Assembly: GCF_034259325.1 (NCBI RefSeq)
Contig: NZ_JAXIVS010000005.1
Span: 62,001-126,000, forward strand
Direction: 5' to 3'
DNA length: 64,000 bases
Origin: Hyalangium ruber
GTDB taxonomy: Bacteria > Myxococcota > Myxococcia > Myxococcales > Myxococcaceae
Under the pieces are notes generated by a model that saw only the letters and a list, made by a program, of their open reading frames with translations, had not been told where the DNA came from and made no database searches. The translations under genes were made by a program, and so were the position numbers. Shown piece by piece: positions 6,124 through 15,054 of this stretch; position 1 is the first letter of the stretch, and each line of letters opens with the position of its first letter.

Positions 6124-8526
6124 CTAGCGCGGCGCCATCTGCTTGAGGATGTTCACCGTCTCCGCCGCGGCGGCACTCGGCGTCAGGGCCGTATCGGCGA
6201 TGCCGGAGACCACGCGGGTGATGTTGTGGTCCACCGCGCCCTCCTGTGCCCACGTGTCCACGCCCGGCGCGGTGATGTAGACGGAGTATGCGTGGTGCCC
6301 CGAGCCGGGCCGCTCGCCAATCACGTGCAGGATGGCGCGGCGCGAGTTCCGATCCGGCAACGCGCCGAAGAGGGTCTCGCCGATCCGGTAGCCGGCCCGC
6401 ACGCGCCCGGCGCTGACGATGATGTGCTCGGGGGCGACCTTGAAGCCCACCGCCTCCAGATCCGAGCGCACCCGCTGCAGGTACGGCGCCAGGTGGCCCT
6501 CGTCCGTGAGCGCCCACGCGTTGAGCCCGTCGGAGATGACGATCTGCACGTCATACTGGCCCGCCTGGCTGTCGCGCAGGGAGCGCAGCCTGTCGAGCGA
6601 GCCCGCCGAGAGCTCCTCGCCCGTGGGCGGGTGGAGGATGTAGTCCTGGCGATCCTTGGACTCGGTGGCGACAGTGACCGCCTGGGCGATGGACGGCGCG
6701 AAGGTGGCGGGCAGCTCGGCGAAGATGCTCGCCTTGGCGTCCTCGTAGAGGAAGCGCACCTCGCGATCGAGGTCCGCGTTCAGGTCCCACGTGTTGGCGC
6801 CGTGGCCCTCGGCGATGAAGACGCCCCGCTTGCGCACCTCGGTCATCTGCGCGCGCGCCTCGGAGAGAATGTCCGCCTCCGAGCGCGTGTCTCCCTTCTT
6901 GCGGCGGTACTGCAGATACACCCAGGAGGGATCACCGAAGTGCGGCCCCGGCCGGCCCTCCGCGTCGACGACGCCCAGCTGCTGGAAGAAGGACCACATC
7001 CGGTCCTCGACCTTGTAGCCGAACTTGCTGCGGATGCGGACGTGGTCCTGGAACGCCGTGGTGAGGTAGCTCAGCATCGGATCGTTCTTCGTGGGCAGCG
7101 CCATCAGGTAGCCCGGGTTGGCCGGCATGATCTGATCCAGGCACCAGTCCAGATCGTCCAGCGTCACCTCCATGTGCAGCGTGGAGCACACGTCCAGGCC
7201 GATCATCAGCCCGTGCAGCTTGCCCATGACGATGTCCTCGAGGCAGCAGCGCACCAGCTGCTCCTTCGAGCGGAACACCTCCGGACCGATGAAGCCCGCC
7301 ACGTCGTTGACGTGGACCCAGGGCCGAGCCGGCTTGCCCGCACCGAGCTGGGCCGTGGCCACCTTCTGCTTGAGCACGCGCGCGAAGCCGTACTTGCGCG
7401 ACTCGTGTACCACCATGTCGAAGCCGTTGCCGTGGCCGTTGGTGCCGTCGGCGCCCTGCCCCGTCTCGAAGTAGAGCCCGTACTGTCCCGTGCGCTTGGA
7501 GGCGTGATCCAGCATCTTGGGGATCGTCACGTCGAACGTCTTGTTCGCGCCCTCGGTGCCGCCCAGGCTCTGGAACCAGAGCGCGGTCGAGCCCGGGGTC
7601 CGCGTCTCCACCTCGGCCTGGATGTCGATGTGAGACAGCACACAGTGCGGGAAGGTCTCCGCGAGATCGAACGTATCCAGCAGGTCCTTGAGCGCCAGCT
7701 CCACCGCCTGCACGGAGAACACGTCGCTCGAGACCGGGTTGGTGCCGAGCACCACGTCCCCGACGCCGAAAGCCCACCCGTCGAGCACCTGCCAGCGGAT
7801 GTCTTCCACGTTGTCGGTGGGCGAGTTGGGCTGGATGCGCGCTCCCAGGTAGCCCTTGGCGCCGAGGTTGCTCCCGGGCAGCGGGTTGAAGACCTTGCGG
7901 CCCACGGCGATGAGCTCCTCGTTGCTCATGAGCTTGACGATGCAGCCGATGACGTCGCTGCTCAGCCCTCCCATGATGGCCTTGATCTCCGCCTCGCTCT
8001 TGTCGAGCAGGAAGCGCTTGAGCTCTCCCATCGTCCACGTGGACACCTGGGCCGCCTGGGAGGAGTCCACGCCCTGCTCGATGAGCTGGAAGAGGCCGTC
8101 GTCGAAGAGCGGGTGCGCGCGCAGGTCGCCGATGCGGGTGTTGGACAGCAGCGTGCGGGCGTTGACGCGGGACGTCTCATCCGCCGCGGCGAGCGCGGCG
8201 GCCTCGTCTCCCTCTTTGAAGGGGTTGGCCGCGCCGATGAGCTTGTTGAAGGTGGCCTGATCGAAGCCGCCACGCGTGCGGTCGAGGTACGCGAGGAGAT
8301 CCTCCCCCGGCTTCACCTGGGGGATGTAGACGCCGGGAGGCGGTTCGGTGGGCTTCACCAGCGTGTCGTCACTGCAGGCCGCGGCGATCGCCGTGGCGCC
8401 CAGCAGCGCCGACATGAAGGTGCGACGGCGCATCATCACCGGCTGCCACGGATTTACCGGAGCGCGCTGGGGAGAGGTTCGCGAGCGCGCACCCTTGACG
8501 CGGCGCTGGGGGTGGAACGTCTTCAT
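6124..8526 (-). CDS. Fused ethanolamine ammonia-lyase EutB-EutC with export-type leader
   Basis: 800 residues in one frame. Residues ~60-545 match the EutB large subunit: GARIQPNS, GTNPV, LYFETGQG, GLDVCST. The equivalents of E. coli substrate-site Arg160, Gln162, Asn193, Glu287 and Asp362 are all present (here R230, Q232, N263, E354, D445). Residues ~630-800 match EutC: DVQIVISDGLNA, SAGRVRAGYRIGE, HVIGERPGSG. Normally these are two polypeptides that bind adenosylcobalamin and convert ethanolamine to acetaldehyde and ammonia. The N-terminus is odd: RRRTFM (33-38), a hydrophobic stretch and lipobox-like AAAC (Cys51) resemble a Tat/lipoprotein signal. The start at 8526 has GGAGG 8 nt upstream. 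No eutA, microcompartment or transporter genes lie nearby. Confidence 0.88.
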   Translation of the reverse strand: MKTFHPQRRVKGARSRTSPQRAPVNPWQPVMMRRRTFMSALLGATAIAAACSDDTLVKPTEPPPGVYIPQVKPGEDLLAYLDRTRGGFDQATFNKLIGAANPFKEGDEAAALAAADETSRVNARTLLSNTRIGDLRAHPLFDDGLFQLIEQGVDSSQAAQVSTWTMGELKRFLLDKSEAEIKAIMGGLSSDVIGCIVKLMSNEELIAVGRKVFNPLPGSNLGAKGYLGARIQPNSPTDNVEDIRWQVLDGWAFGVGDVVLGTNPVSSDVFSVQAVELALKDLLDTFDLAETFPHCVLSHIDIQAEVETRTPGSTALWFQSLGGTEGANKTFDVTIPKMLDHASKRTGQYGLYFETGQGADGTNGHGNGFDMVVHESRKYGFARVLKQKVATAQLGAGKPARPWVHVNDVAGFIGPEVFRSKEQLVRCCLEDIVMGKLHGLMIGLDVCSTLHMEVTLDDLDWCLDQIMPANPGYLMALPTKNDPMLSYLTTAFQDHVRIRSKFGYKVEDRMWSFFQQLGVVDAEGRPGPHFGDPSWVYLQYRRKKGDTRSEADILSEARAQMTEVRKRGVFIAEGHGANTWDLNADLDREVRFLYEDAKASIFAELPATFAPSIAQAVTVATESKDRQDYILHPPTGEELSAGSLDRLRSLRDSQAGQYDVQIVISDGLNAWALTDEGHLAPYLQRVRSDLEAVGFKVAPEHIIVSAGRVRAGYRIGETLFGALPDRNSRRAILHVIGERPGSGHHAYSVYITAPGVDTWAQEGAVDHNITRVVSGIADTALTPSAAAAETVNILKQMAPR

Positions 8527-8750
8527 GGGATTGCCTCCGGAGGGACCGAGGAGAGGGACGACACGCGCTGGGGATGAGGTGCGGCCTCCCGCTCGGCTTC
8601 GAGGGCCACCTGGAAGGGCTCCAATTCTCGCGCCCGGACCGACATCGGCGCAAACCGGGTTTCCCCTTCGAGCAGGTCTGGCCAACCCGTCGGGTCTTGT
8701 CTCGGGTCAGGACTGGCCCGTCGCCCACGTAGTTGCTATAAATCGCCTGA

Positions 8751-8774
8751 AGCATTTCGAAGCATTTCGAAGCA
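8751..8774. repeat. 10-bp tandem repeat, possible operator
   Basis: AGCATTTCGA occurs twice in direct tandem (8751-8760, 8761-8770) and starts a third time (AGCA, 8771-8774). Each unit junction creates TTCGAAGC, so palindromic TTCGAA cores recur every 10 bp, one helical turn. It lies 29 nt before the start of the orphan 868-residue gene and 225 nt before eutBC on the other strand, just after TTGCTATAAATC, which looks like a −10 region. Confidence 0.5.
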
Positions 8775-8805
8775 CCGCTGCTCAAGGCGTCCTACGGGAG
8801 GGATG

Positions 8806-11412
8806 ATGCCTCTGAACATCGACGAGCTGGCGCAGCGGGCGGGGTTCCCGTCTCGTGACGCACTCGCCAAGCGGGTGCTCGAGCTGTGGGACGACCCCAC
8901 CCAGAGCCACCGCAATATCGGCATCAAGTTGCTCGAGCTCCAGCGCGGCAAGCGCAGCTGGTGGCTGAAGCGCCCCGAGGCCGCCGAGGCCCTCGCCCAC
9001 GCACTGGAAGTGGACCTCGCGGAACTTCAGCTCGCCCGGACCGCGGGCATCGGGCTCTTCGCGTTCGAGGACTTTCCTCGCGCCCGGCCGTTCGACCCCG
9101 AGCAGGAGACGCCCTGTTTACTGGGCAACGACGACTGGTTCGAGCCCCTGGGGCCGCGCTCGCGTTGGATTCATGCGCCTCCCGGCTCGGGGCGGAGCTT
9201 CACGGTCCACTACCACCACTATCGGTATGGGGCGCGCCTCGTCCACGCCTCCACGCTCTCCGAGGCCCTCGCGCAGCTCCCCCGCTCCGAGCCCGTGCTC
9301 ATCGAGGTGGAGCGGGCCGAGGATGAGGATCAGGCAATCGAACAACAGCTCCTGGCTCGGGAGGACGCGGTGTTCGTCATCGCGCCCTTCCCCTGCTGGG
9401 CGATCCGCAATCCCCGTCGCCAGACGGGCGGCAGCGGCAAGGAGAGCCCCGACCCCGAGGGGCCGCAGTGGCCCGAGTATCGCTCCTGGCAGCCGCACGC
9501 TCAGTGGCGGACACGGTTCATCGAGTGGATCTCCCAGCGCGTCGATCCGGGCGCGCAGATCAACCCTCGGGAGCTCTCCGCCTGGGTGGAGCGAGAGGAT
9601 CCCCAGGCGCGGCTCTTCACGACGCCCGGCGATCTGCTGCCCCTGTGTGCCTTCGCGCATGAGGCTGGCGGGAAGGCCTGGAAGCTCAAGGCACGGCGCG
9701 AGTTCACGGAGCCGTGGCTCAAGGGGCGCTTCTCCCGCGAGGAGGAGAGCCCCACGCCCAAGGAGCTCTGGCTTCGCTACCAGGGGCAGGAGGCGGTTCG
9801 CACCCTGGTCCACCGCTGGTTCCAGGGGATGGAGCCCTGGATCGCGCCGCTGCCCAAGGAGCGCTGGCTGGAGTTCCTTCCGGAGGCTCCGTTCGATCTC
9901 ACGACCGTGAAGCGCCTCACGGAGGCGATGGTCACCCTCAAGTCGAAGAAGGAGCGCGCCCACAAGAGCTCGGAGCTGCTCGCGGCGCTCGGCACCACCC
10001 GTCGGGAAGATGCGTTCCTGCACCTTGTTTCCGCCCGGTTCTTCCAACCCCAGGGCAATGGCACCTGGAGCTTCCGGTTCGCATGGCTGGCCAGCCTGAT
10101 GGCCAAGGATCTCGTGATGGAAGCGCTGCAAACGAGCTCGCCTGAGCAGTGGGGACACTGGATCGTGGGTCCCGGCCGCTGGGAGGTGATCGACGGGCTG
10201 CTCGATGAACTCAAGGAGCGGGAGCTGCTCGAGCTCGTGGGCCGAGCCGTCGCGGGCTTCCGCCTGTCCTCGCTGGGCTCCGTCGGCGCGGTGGAGGCAC
10301 TGTTCGCCGCTCTCGGGCGTCGCCTGCGGACGGAGGGCGTTCGCCTGGATGCCGCGCGCGTCATGCCGCTGTGGAATCTCCAGCGCACCACGCTGGTGAC
10401 TCGGATCGACGGCGGTGCCCCGGTGCCGCTCACCCGGCACAGCACCGCCACGTGGAAGACGCCGCCGCAGTGGCTGGAGGACTGTTGGGCCTGGAGCCTT
10501 CGGGTCGAGGCGTCTCCGCTCCTCGTGCCGGGGCTCGAGTGGCTCTATCCGGGCTGGACCCAGCCTTCGCTCAGCCGCCTTCCGGGATGGATGAACACGG
10601 TGACGCCGACGGCTGAGCTGTTCGCACTCGCTCCGGAGGTGGTCGCTCGCTGCCAGGGCACCTCGGTGCCTCCGCACCTGCCCGCCTTCTTGCTGCCGGC
10701 GTGCCTGCTGGTGGCCGAGGAGCGCGGATGGGCCCTGGAGGCCGAGCACTTGAGGGCCCTGACGCGCGAGCCTCAAGCCCTGAGCTGGCTCCTGGAGGCC
10801 TTGAACCAGCGCCCCGCCGAGATGCGCCAACGGATGGCGGCGCGGTTCTGGAAGCTCTGCCTGGCGACTCGACCGGACTTGTATACGCAGGAGAAGCCCG
10901 ACTCGCCCCTGCGGCGCTTCATCGACGAGCACCTGACGGCCGAGGACTTCCGCTCGACGCTCTCGGACGCGCGCCTGCCGGAGCTCGCCGCCAACCTCCA
11001 GGCCGTGCCTCCGCGCCTGCGGAACGTCGTCCTCCGGGAGGTCCTCACGCGCCGGCCCGACATCACCGCGAGCAGCCTGTTCAAGGAGCGGGATGAGCTG
11101 GACGCGGAGTGCCTGGAGTTGCTGCTGCCCCACCACCGGTCCGCGAAGATCCTGACTCAGTCCTTCTGGAAGCGGTTCCCGCAGCGGGCGATGGAACTCA
11201 CCCACGAGGCGGCACGGCGCGGGGATGAGCGGCTCCAGCAGTGGATCGAGTCGGCGCCTGTCGAGCTGTACCCCCAGCTCCTGGGGATCTTGGAGTCCTC
11301 GGCTTCGCTGCCGGCGTGGGCGCAGATGTGGCTCGTGCGCTGGCTGCCGCAAGCGGGCGCAATGGCGGATCGCGTCCACGCACTGTGGATGCGGACCGCT
11401 CAGGCGGCCTGA
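8806..11412 (+). CDS. Large orphan protein with N-terminal HTH-like segment and P-loop-like motif
   Basis: 868 residues, or 869 if the ATG at 8803 is used; I prefer 8806 because GGGAGG is only 2 nt from 8803. The first ~80 residues are helical and basic, like a small DNA-binding domain. A P-loop-like motif APPGSGRS follows at about 125-132 and a hydrophobic-acidic strand (PVLIEVE) at about 165-172 could be Walker B. The remainder, about 250-860, is Trp/Leu/Glu-rich and mostly α-helical, like the repeat tail of STAND-type NTPases. There is no signal peptide or membrane segment. I do not recognise the family. Its stop overlaps the convergent gene's end by 13 nt. An unusual tandem repeat precedes it, so autoregulation is possible. 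Confidence 0.82.
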   Translation: MPLNIDELAQRAGFPSRDALAKRVLELWDDPTQSHRNIGIKLLELQRGKRSWWLKRPEAAEALAHALEVDLAELQLARTAGIGLFAFEDFPRARPFDPEQETPCLLGNDDWFEPLGPRSRWIHAPPGSGRSFTVHYHHYRYGARLVHASTLSEALAQLPRSEPVLIEVERAEDEDQAIEQQLLAREDAVFVIAPFPCWAIRNPRRQTGGSGKESPDPEGPQWPEYRSWQPHAQWRTRFIEWISQRVDPGAQINPRELSAWVEREDPQARLFTTPGDLLPLCAFAHEAGGKAWKLKARREFTEPWLKGRFSREEESPTPKELWLRYQGQEAVRTLVHRWFQGMEPWIAPLPKERWLEFLPEAPFDLTTVKRLTEAMVTLKSKKERAHKSSELLAALGTTRREDAFLHLVSARFFQPQGNGTWSFRFAWLASLMAKDLVMEALQTSSPEQWGHWIVGPGRWEVIDGLLDELKERELLELVGRAVAGFRLSSLGSVGAVEALFAALGRRLRTEGVRLDAARVMPLWNLQRTTLVTRIDGGAPVPLTRHSTATWKTPPQWLEDCWAWSLRVEASPLLVPGLEWLYPGWTQPSLSRLPGWMNTVTPTAELFALAPEVVARCQGTSVPPHLPAFLLPACLLVAEERGWALEAEHLRALTREPQALSWLLEALNQRPAEMRQRMAARFWKLCLATRPDLYTQEKPDSPLRRFIDEHLTAEDFRSTLSDARLPELAANLQAVPPRLRNVVLREVLTRRPDITASSLFKERDELDAECLELLLPHHRSAKILTQSFWKRFPQRAMELTHEAARRGDERLQQWIESAPVELYPQLLGILESSASLPAWAQMWLVRWLPQAGAMADRVHALWMRTAQAA

Positions 11413-12068
11413 GACGGACCCTCGCGTCTGCGGCGACGCCACGCCGTGTACGAAGCCACCAGGGCGCCGGCCAGGGCACCGGCCAGCGCGCCCGCGGCCC
11501 GGCGAGACAGTCCTCCTCGGGATGGAGGCTCCATCCGGAACGTCTCCAGCGAGGCCTGCACCCGGGGCGCCAGTGACTCCCACTGGGCCGCAGGGGCACT
11601 CACCGTCACCACCGCGTGCCGCTCTTCCGAGGCCAGCCCTGCCACCAGGACCGTCCTCACCTGCCCCGCCTCCCGCAGCGTCCCGAGCACCTCCACGCGC
11701 GGGACCGGCCCCTTCACTCGCTCGACCCGCTCGGGGACCAGCGTCATCCCCAGCTCCTTGTCGAAGTGCCGCACCACCGCCGCTCCGAAGTCGTCCCGCT
11801 CGGAGGGGCTGGCCGAGAACGTCCGCTCGACCACCGCCACCAGCATCATCGCCGCCTCGGGCCCCTCCCCTTCGGACAACGCCGCCGAGAGCACTCGGGG
11901 TGCAGTGCTCTCCAGTGCCACCGCTCCCGCGCGTGTCCCCGCGTACGGCTCCTGTCGAACCATCCGGAAGCCCGCGGGCGGACGGAAGCTGTAGCCGTCC
12001 TTGCGCAGCTCGGAGCCGAGCGCACCCTGGACCAGCAAAAGCCCGGCCATCAGCGAGGTGAGAAGCAT
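11400..12068 (-). CDS. Secreted membrane-anchored protein, PsbP/DUF1795-like
   Basis: 222 residues. N-terminal signal-like segment (MLLTSLMAGLLLVQGALGS), then a domain beginning DGYSFRPPAGF and ending near FRMEPP that has the pattern of PsbP or DUF1795 proteins (a compact α/β fold, often lipoprotein or periplasmic). A C-terminal hydrophobic Gly/Ala stretch (AGALAGALAGALVASYTAW) is followed by RRRRREG, which should anchor the tail in the inner membrane with positive residues inside. Start chosen at the ATG directly before the signal; a longer in-frame extension runs into the kinase gene. It follows the Ser/Thr kinase gene on the same strand after 20 nt, so the two are probably co-transcribed. 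Confidence 0.78.
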   Translation of the reverse strand: MLLTSLMAGLLLVQGALGSELRKDGYSFRPPAGFRMVRQEPYAGTRAGAVALESTAPRVLSAALSEGEGPEAAMMLVAVVERTFSASPSERDDFGAAVVRHFDKELGMTLVPERVERVKGPVPRVEVLGTLREAGQVRTVLVAGLASEERHAVVTVSAPAAQWESLAPRVQASLETFRMEPPSRGGLSRRAAGALAGALAGALVASYTAWRRRRREGPSQAA

Positions 12069-12088
12069 GGAGGGGTGAGAATAGCTCC

Positions 12089-13480
12089 CTACGGGTGCTC
12101 TGACGTCGCGGGACGCTGATAGGGGAAGGAGGGCCAGTAACAGCCCTTCTTCCATTCGTACGAGCGCGGGCCACACGGGGGCTTCACATTCCCCAAGAGC
12201 ACCCAGCATCCTCCATTCGCTTCGATCTCTGGCGGCTCACACGGAGGCTGGCGCTGACCTGGGAATGGGGTCTTCGGCATCTCCATGCCCAGCCCTTTCT
12301 TCCCTGGCTCGGGCATCTGCGCATGTCCTGTAGCTGTGGAGGCGACGTCTCCGAGGGCCGTTGTTCCTCCGTCCGCCTCGCCTCCAGCATGAGTGCCGCG
12401 CAACGCCTGGGCGGATCGTTCCTCGGGCACCTGGGGCTCGCCGCCCCAGTGGCTGACCACCAACAGCACACTCAGCGCTGTCGCACCGATCCAGCCCAGC
12501 CACGCCACTGCCGGGCGCCACTTCACAGGCTGCGCCATGCTGGTAACAGCTTCGCCACCCTGGCGACGCGTGATCGGCCGGTTCGCCTGCCGCCCCGCTG
12601 TCTTTGCCACGCGCTCCAGTGCTTGAGCGATCTGCGCCGCACTTCCGCGGGCCGTGGGCTCGTTCGCCAGCATCTGGCGGATGAGCGCCGCCAGTCCCGG
12701 GCACACCGTCACCAGCGACTCGGGAGCCATCCGCTCCGGTGGCGCCGGTTGGGGCGAATCCAGGGCCTCTTCCCACTCCAGGGCTTCCGGAGGGTAGCTG
12801 CCCGTCACCAGCCGGTACGCCATCACTCCCAGCGCGTACACGTCATCGGCCGGCCGTGCCTCGTAGCGCGCCGAGGTCCGGCGTCCGAAGCGCCACTGGA
12901 ACAGCTGCGCCTCGGGGCTCCAGTAGCGCGGGGTGCCCGGAGGCATCACCGTGTGCGTGAGCACGCGCGCGCCCTGGTAACACCCCGAGCCGAAGTCCAC
13001 CAGCACGGCCCGGCCGCCTCCGGCCACCAGCAAATTGTCCCCTTTTATGTCTCGATGCACGCCTTCCACCGCGTGAAGGGCCTCCAGCGCGCGGGCCACC
13101 TGGGCCAGGAGCTTCAGCGCCGAGCGAGAGGTGAGCCGCTGGTCTCGGGCCCACTCGTAGAGCGCTTCGCCTTCGACCCACTCCATGACCACGTAGGGGA
13201 AGCGCGCCCCATCCGGCGCCGTCCACTCCCCCGCGTCCAACAGCTTCGGCACGTGAGCGTGGTCGATGCGTGACAGCAGCTCCACTTCCCGCTCGAAGCG
13301 CTCGTCCATCGGATGGAGCGCCAGCTTCAGCGCAACGGTCCCGGTACCAGGTATCTCTGCCTTCTCGGCGCGGTAGAGGGCACCGTAGGCACCCTTGCGA
13401 TGCACGCTCACCAACCGCCAGGGACCCACCTCGGTGCCAGGCCGCAGTGCTCCAGCATCCACCGGGTGGAACTTCTCCAT
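12089..13480 (-). CDS. Membrane-anchored Ser/Thr protein kinase
   Basis: 463 residues. Kinase domain at about 22-300: loop RKGAYGALY, catalytic Lys52 (VALKLA), HRDIKGDN at 142-149, DFG at 162-164, and GTPRYWSPE as the activation-segment end, so it should be active. The Gly-rich loop is atypical (K-G-A-Y-G instead of GxGxxG). A transmembrane helix follows (about 330-355), then a low-complexity stretch and a Cys-containing tail (GGCWVLL, PPCGP, KGCYW) outside the membrane, a tail style I recognise from myxobacterial kinases. The ATG at 13480 is preceded by AGGAGGAG. A long hairpin repeat lies upstream. It probably forms an operon with the PsbP-like gene that follows. Confidence 0.9.
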   Translation of the reverse strand: MEKFHPVDAGALRPGTEVGPWRLVSVHRKGAYGALYRAEKAEIPGTGTVALKLALHPMDERFEREVELLSRIDHAHVPKLLDAGEWTAPDGARFPYVVMEWVEGEALYEWARDQRLTSRSALKLLAQVARALEALHAVEGVHRDIKGDNLLVAGGGRAVLVDFGSGCYQGARVLTHTVMPPGTPRYWSPEAQLFQWRFGRRTSARYEARPADDVYALGVMAYRLVTGSYPPEALEWEEALDSPQPAPPERMAPESLVTVCPGLAALIRQMLANEPTARGSAAQIAQALERVAKTAGRQANRPITRRQGGEAVTSMAQPVKWRPAVAWLGWIGATALSVLLVVSHWGGEPQVPEERSAQALRGTHAGGEADGGTTALGDVASTATGHAQMPEPGKKGLGMEMPKTPFPGQRQPPCEPPEIEANGGCWVLLGNVKPPCGPRSYEWKKGCYWPSFPYQRPATSEHP

Positions 13481-13598
13481 GGGCTCCTCCTGGCTCGCAC
13501 CGGGAGGCATTCCCAGTTGGAAGAAGGAACCCTACCTCATAGGGCACACACTCCGCGATGCGTACACGCCTTGCGGGTTGGCGGTTACCCACGAACAC

Positions 13599-13654
13599 CT
13601 GTTCGGAAATGTCGGGACTTTTGTGGCGTAAAAAGTCCCGACATTTCCGAACAG
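13599..13654. repeat. Long perfect inverted repeat (interspersed hairpin), copy 1
   Basis: TGTTCGGAAATGTCGGGACT plus TTT (13600-13622) is the exact reverse complement of 13631-13653, with one more C/G pair outside, giving a 24-bp perfect stem and an 8-nt loop (GTGGCGTA). It lies between the cyclase-family gene and the kinase gene, both on the minus strand. The same outer arms recur at 33369-33422, so it is a mobile or dispersed hairpin unit, not just a local terminator, although it could act as one. Confidence 0.85.
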
Positions 13655-13667
13655 CGGCCTGCCGTCG

Positions 13668-14330
13668 CTATGACGGTTCAGGAACGAGCGCGAACGCGCG
13701 GACCGGGAAGGTCCCCACACCGCTGAACTTCGGCGCCACGGAGAAGAAGCGGAAGCCCCTCGTGGGGAGCTGCTCCAGCCTCGTGAGGTGCTCCACGATC
13801 GGAATCCCCGCCCCCAGCAACCCCGTGTGCGCCGGCCGATCGCCCGCGGCGGTGTCGTCGATGTTGAGCGAGTCGATTCCCACCAGCACCGCGCCCTCCT
13901 TCACCAGCACCTGCGTGGCCTCCGCCGTCAGGAACGGATGGCCCGACCCATAAGCCTCGGTCCCGAAGTGTCGCGACCAGCCCGTCCGCACCAGCACCGC
14001 GCGCCCACGCACCGAGACTCCCGCGAACGCCTCCGCGTCGATGGCTCGCCCTCCCGGCGGCGCCTCCACGCACACGCCCTCCAGGTTCGCCGTCTGCTCG
14101 AGCGTGAGCTGGGACAGGTCGGCGCCGCGCTCCCACCGGTGGCTCGGCGCATCCATATAGGTCCCCGTGTTGGCCACCATCTCGATACGCGCGATGTGGA
14201 ACGTCGTCCCCGACGCGTAGTGCGACCGCGAGGCCTCCCGGCTCAGGTGGTCCGTGACAACCGGCCCCGGAAGGCCAGGGTACGTCGTCATCCCCGGAGT
14301 GATGGTGTGGCTGAGATCGATCAGGCGCAT
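13668..14330 (-). CDS. Cyclase-family (kynurenine formamidase-like) metal hydrolase
   Basis: 220 residues. The opening RLIDLSHTITPGMTTYPG and the motif NTGTYMDAPSH match the cyclase family (PF04199), which includes kynurenine formamidase and isatin hydrolase. In that family HxGTHxDxPxH provides the metal ligands; here the first His is Asn and the second is Tyr, with Asp and the last His retained, so metal binding may differ. Other features are a conserved strand pattern (RAVLVRTGWS) and the closing region GIDSLNIDD. No signal peptide. The start at 14330 has GGGAGGGA upstream. It is divergent from the TPR gene at 14411. The substrate is not evident from the context. Confidence 0.85.
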   Translation of the reverse strand: MRLIDLSHTITPGMTTYPGLPGPVVTDHLSREASRSHYASGTTFHIARIEMVANTGTYMDAPSHRWERGADLSQLTLEQTANLEGVCVEAPPGGRAIDAEAFAGVSVRGRAVLVRTGWSRHFGTEAYGSGHPFLTAEATQVLVKEGAVLVGIDSLNIDDTAAGDRPAHTGLLGAGIPIVEHLTRLEQLPTRGFRFFSVAPKFSGVGTFPVRAFALVPEPS

Positions 14331-14410
14331 CGCGCTTCCCTCCCTCCCGAAGCGTACCGAAGAGGAACCGCGTGCCCTCATGATTCGCGTACGGTAACCT
14401 GCGCCCCGCG

Positions 14411-14890
14411 ATGACTCCTGATGCCCGGGCCGAGATGCAAGCGCGTGCCGAGCGCGCCCTGAGGCGCGGAGAACTGGCCGAGGCGGTGGCTCTCTACGAG
14501 GCGCTCGCCCGCGAGTTCCCCGACGACGGAGCGCTCGCGCAGAAGCTCGCCCTCCTCCGGGAGTCCCTCCAGCCCATGGAGCTCCACAGCCCCAAGGCCG
14601 CCGCTCCCAAGGAGGAACGCCTGCCGCTCGGTCCCTCTTCTCCCATCCAGGAAGGCGAGCGCCTCTTCGCGCTCGGAGACTACGCCGGGGCCGCCGCCGC
14701 CTACCGCCGTGCCCTCCAGGAGCGCCCCGACAACGAGCTCATCAAGGAGCGCCTCATCGAGCTCTACCGGCTCGCCCAGGCCGCCCCCGTCCATTCCCCC
14801 ACGGACCGCGCCCTGCCCAAAGAGCCCGAGCCCCTGCTGCATGCCCTCCTGGACAGGGTGGCGGCCCGGCGCCGCCTCAAGCGGGACTGA
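14411..14890 (+). CDS. TPR-repeat protein
   Basis: 159 residues, soluble, with no signal peptide. Two TPR-like helical hairpins are visible: ARRGELAEAVALYEALAREFP-like near residues 15-40 and LFALGDYAGAAAAYRRALQE near 85-105, separated by a Pro-rich linker. The C-terminus is basic (ARRRLKRD). It resembles small adaptor-type TPR proteins common in myxobacteria. It is divergent from the cyclase-family gene, with about 80 nt between them for two promoters, and is separated from pfk by about 165 nt. No specific partner can be inferred. Confidence 0.75.
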   Translation: MTPDARAEMQARAERALRRGELAEAVALYEALAREFPDDGALAQKLALLRESLQPMELHSPKAAAPKEERLPLGPSSPIQEGERLFALGDYAGAAAAYRRALQERPDNELIKERLIELYRLAQAAPVHSPTDRALPKEPEPLLHALLDRVAARRRLKRD

Positions 14891-15054
14891 CCCTCCGCGT
14901 TCGCGCTCCTTATAAGGAGGGGGGACAGCCCGGACCCACCTTCGGCGCAGCGCACCATTCGCGCGTTGCGCACCTGGAGGGTGGCTCCTACAATCCCGCC
15001 CCGACGCCGCTGTCATAGGCGCCACCCTCTCCTCTGACACCCGCGTCCGACTTT
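14891..15054. promoter_or_regulatory. Intergenic region upstream of pfk
   Basis: 164 nt between the TPR gene and pfk. CTCCTTATAAGGAG (14907-14920) is a 14-nt perfect palindrome and could be an operator or a small hairpin. No ribosome binding site of normal strength is visible just before the pfk ATG. I infer that the promoter for the pfk-pkn4 cluster lies here. Confidence 0.45.

Noticed and set aside
5555-6517. 320-codon version of the cyclic-nucleotide-binding gene
   Set aside because: The extra upstream part is antisense to the EutBC gene; the GTG at 6020-6022 has a proper ribosome binding site.
9118-12174. Long minus-strand frame opposite the orphan P-loop gene
   Set aside because: It is a GC-rich antisense shadow: low-complexity Arg/Gly/Pro composition, no ribosome binding site, no recognisable domain.
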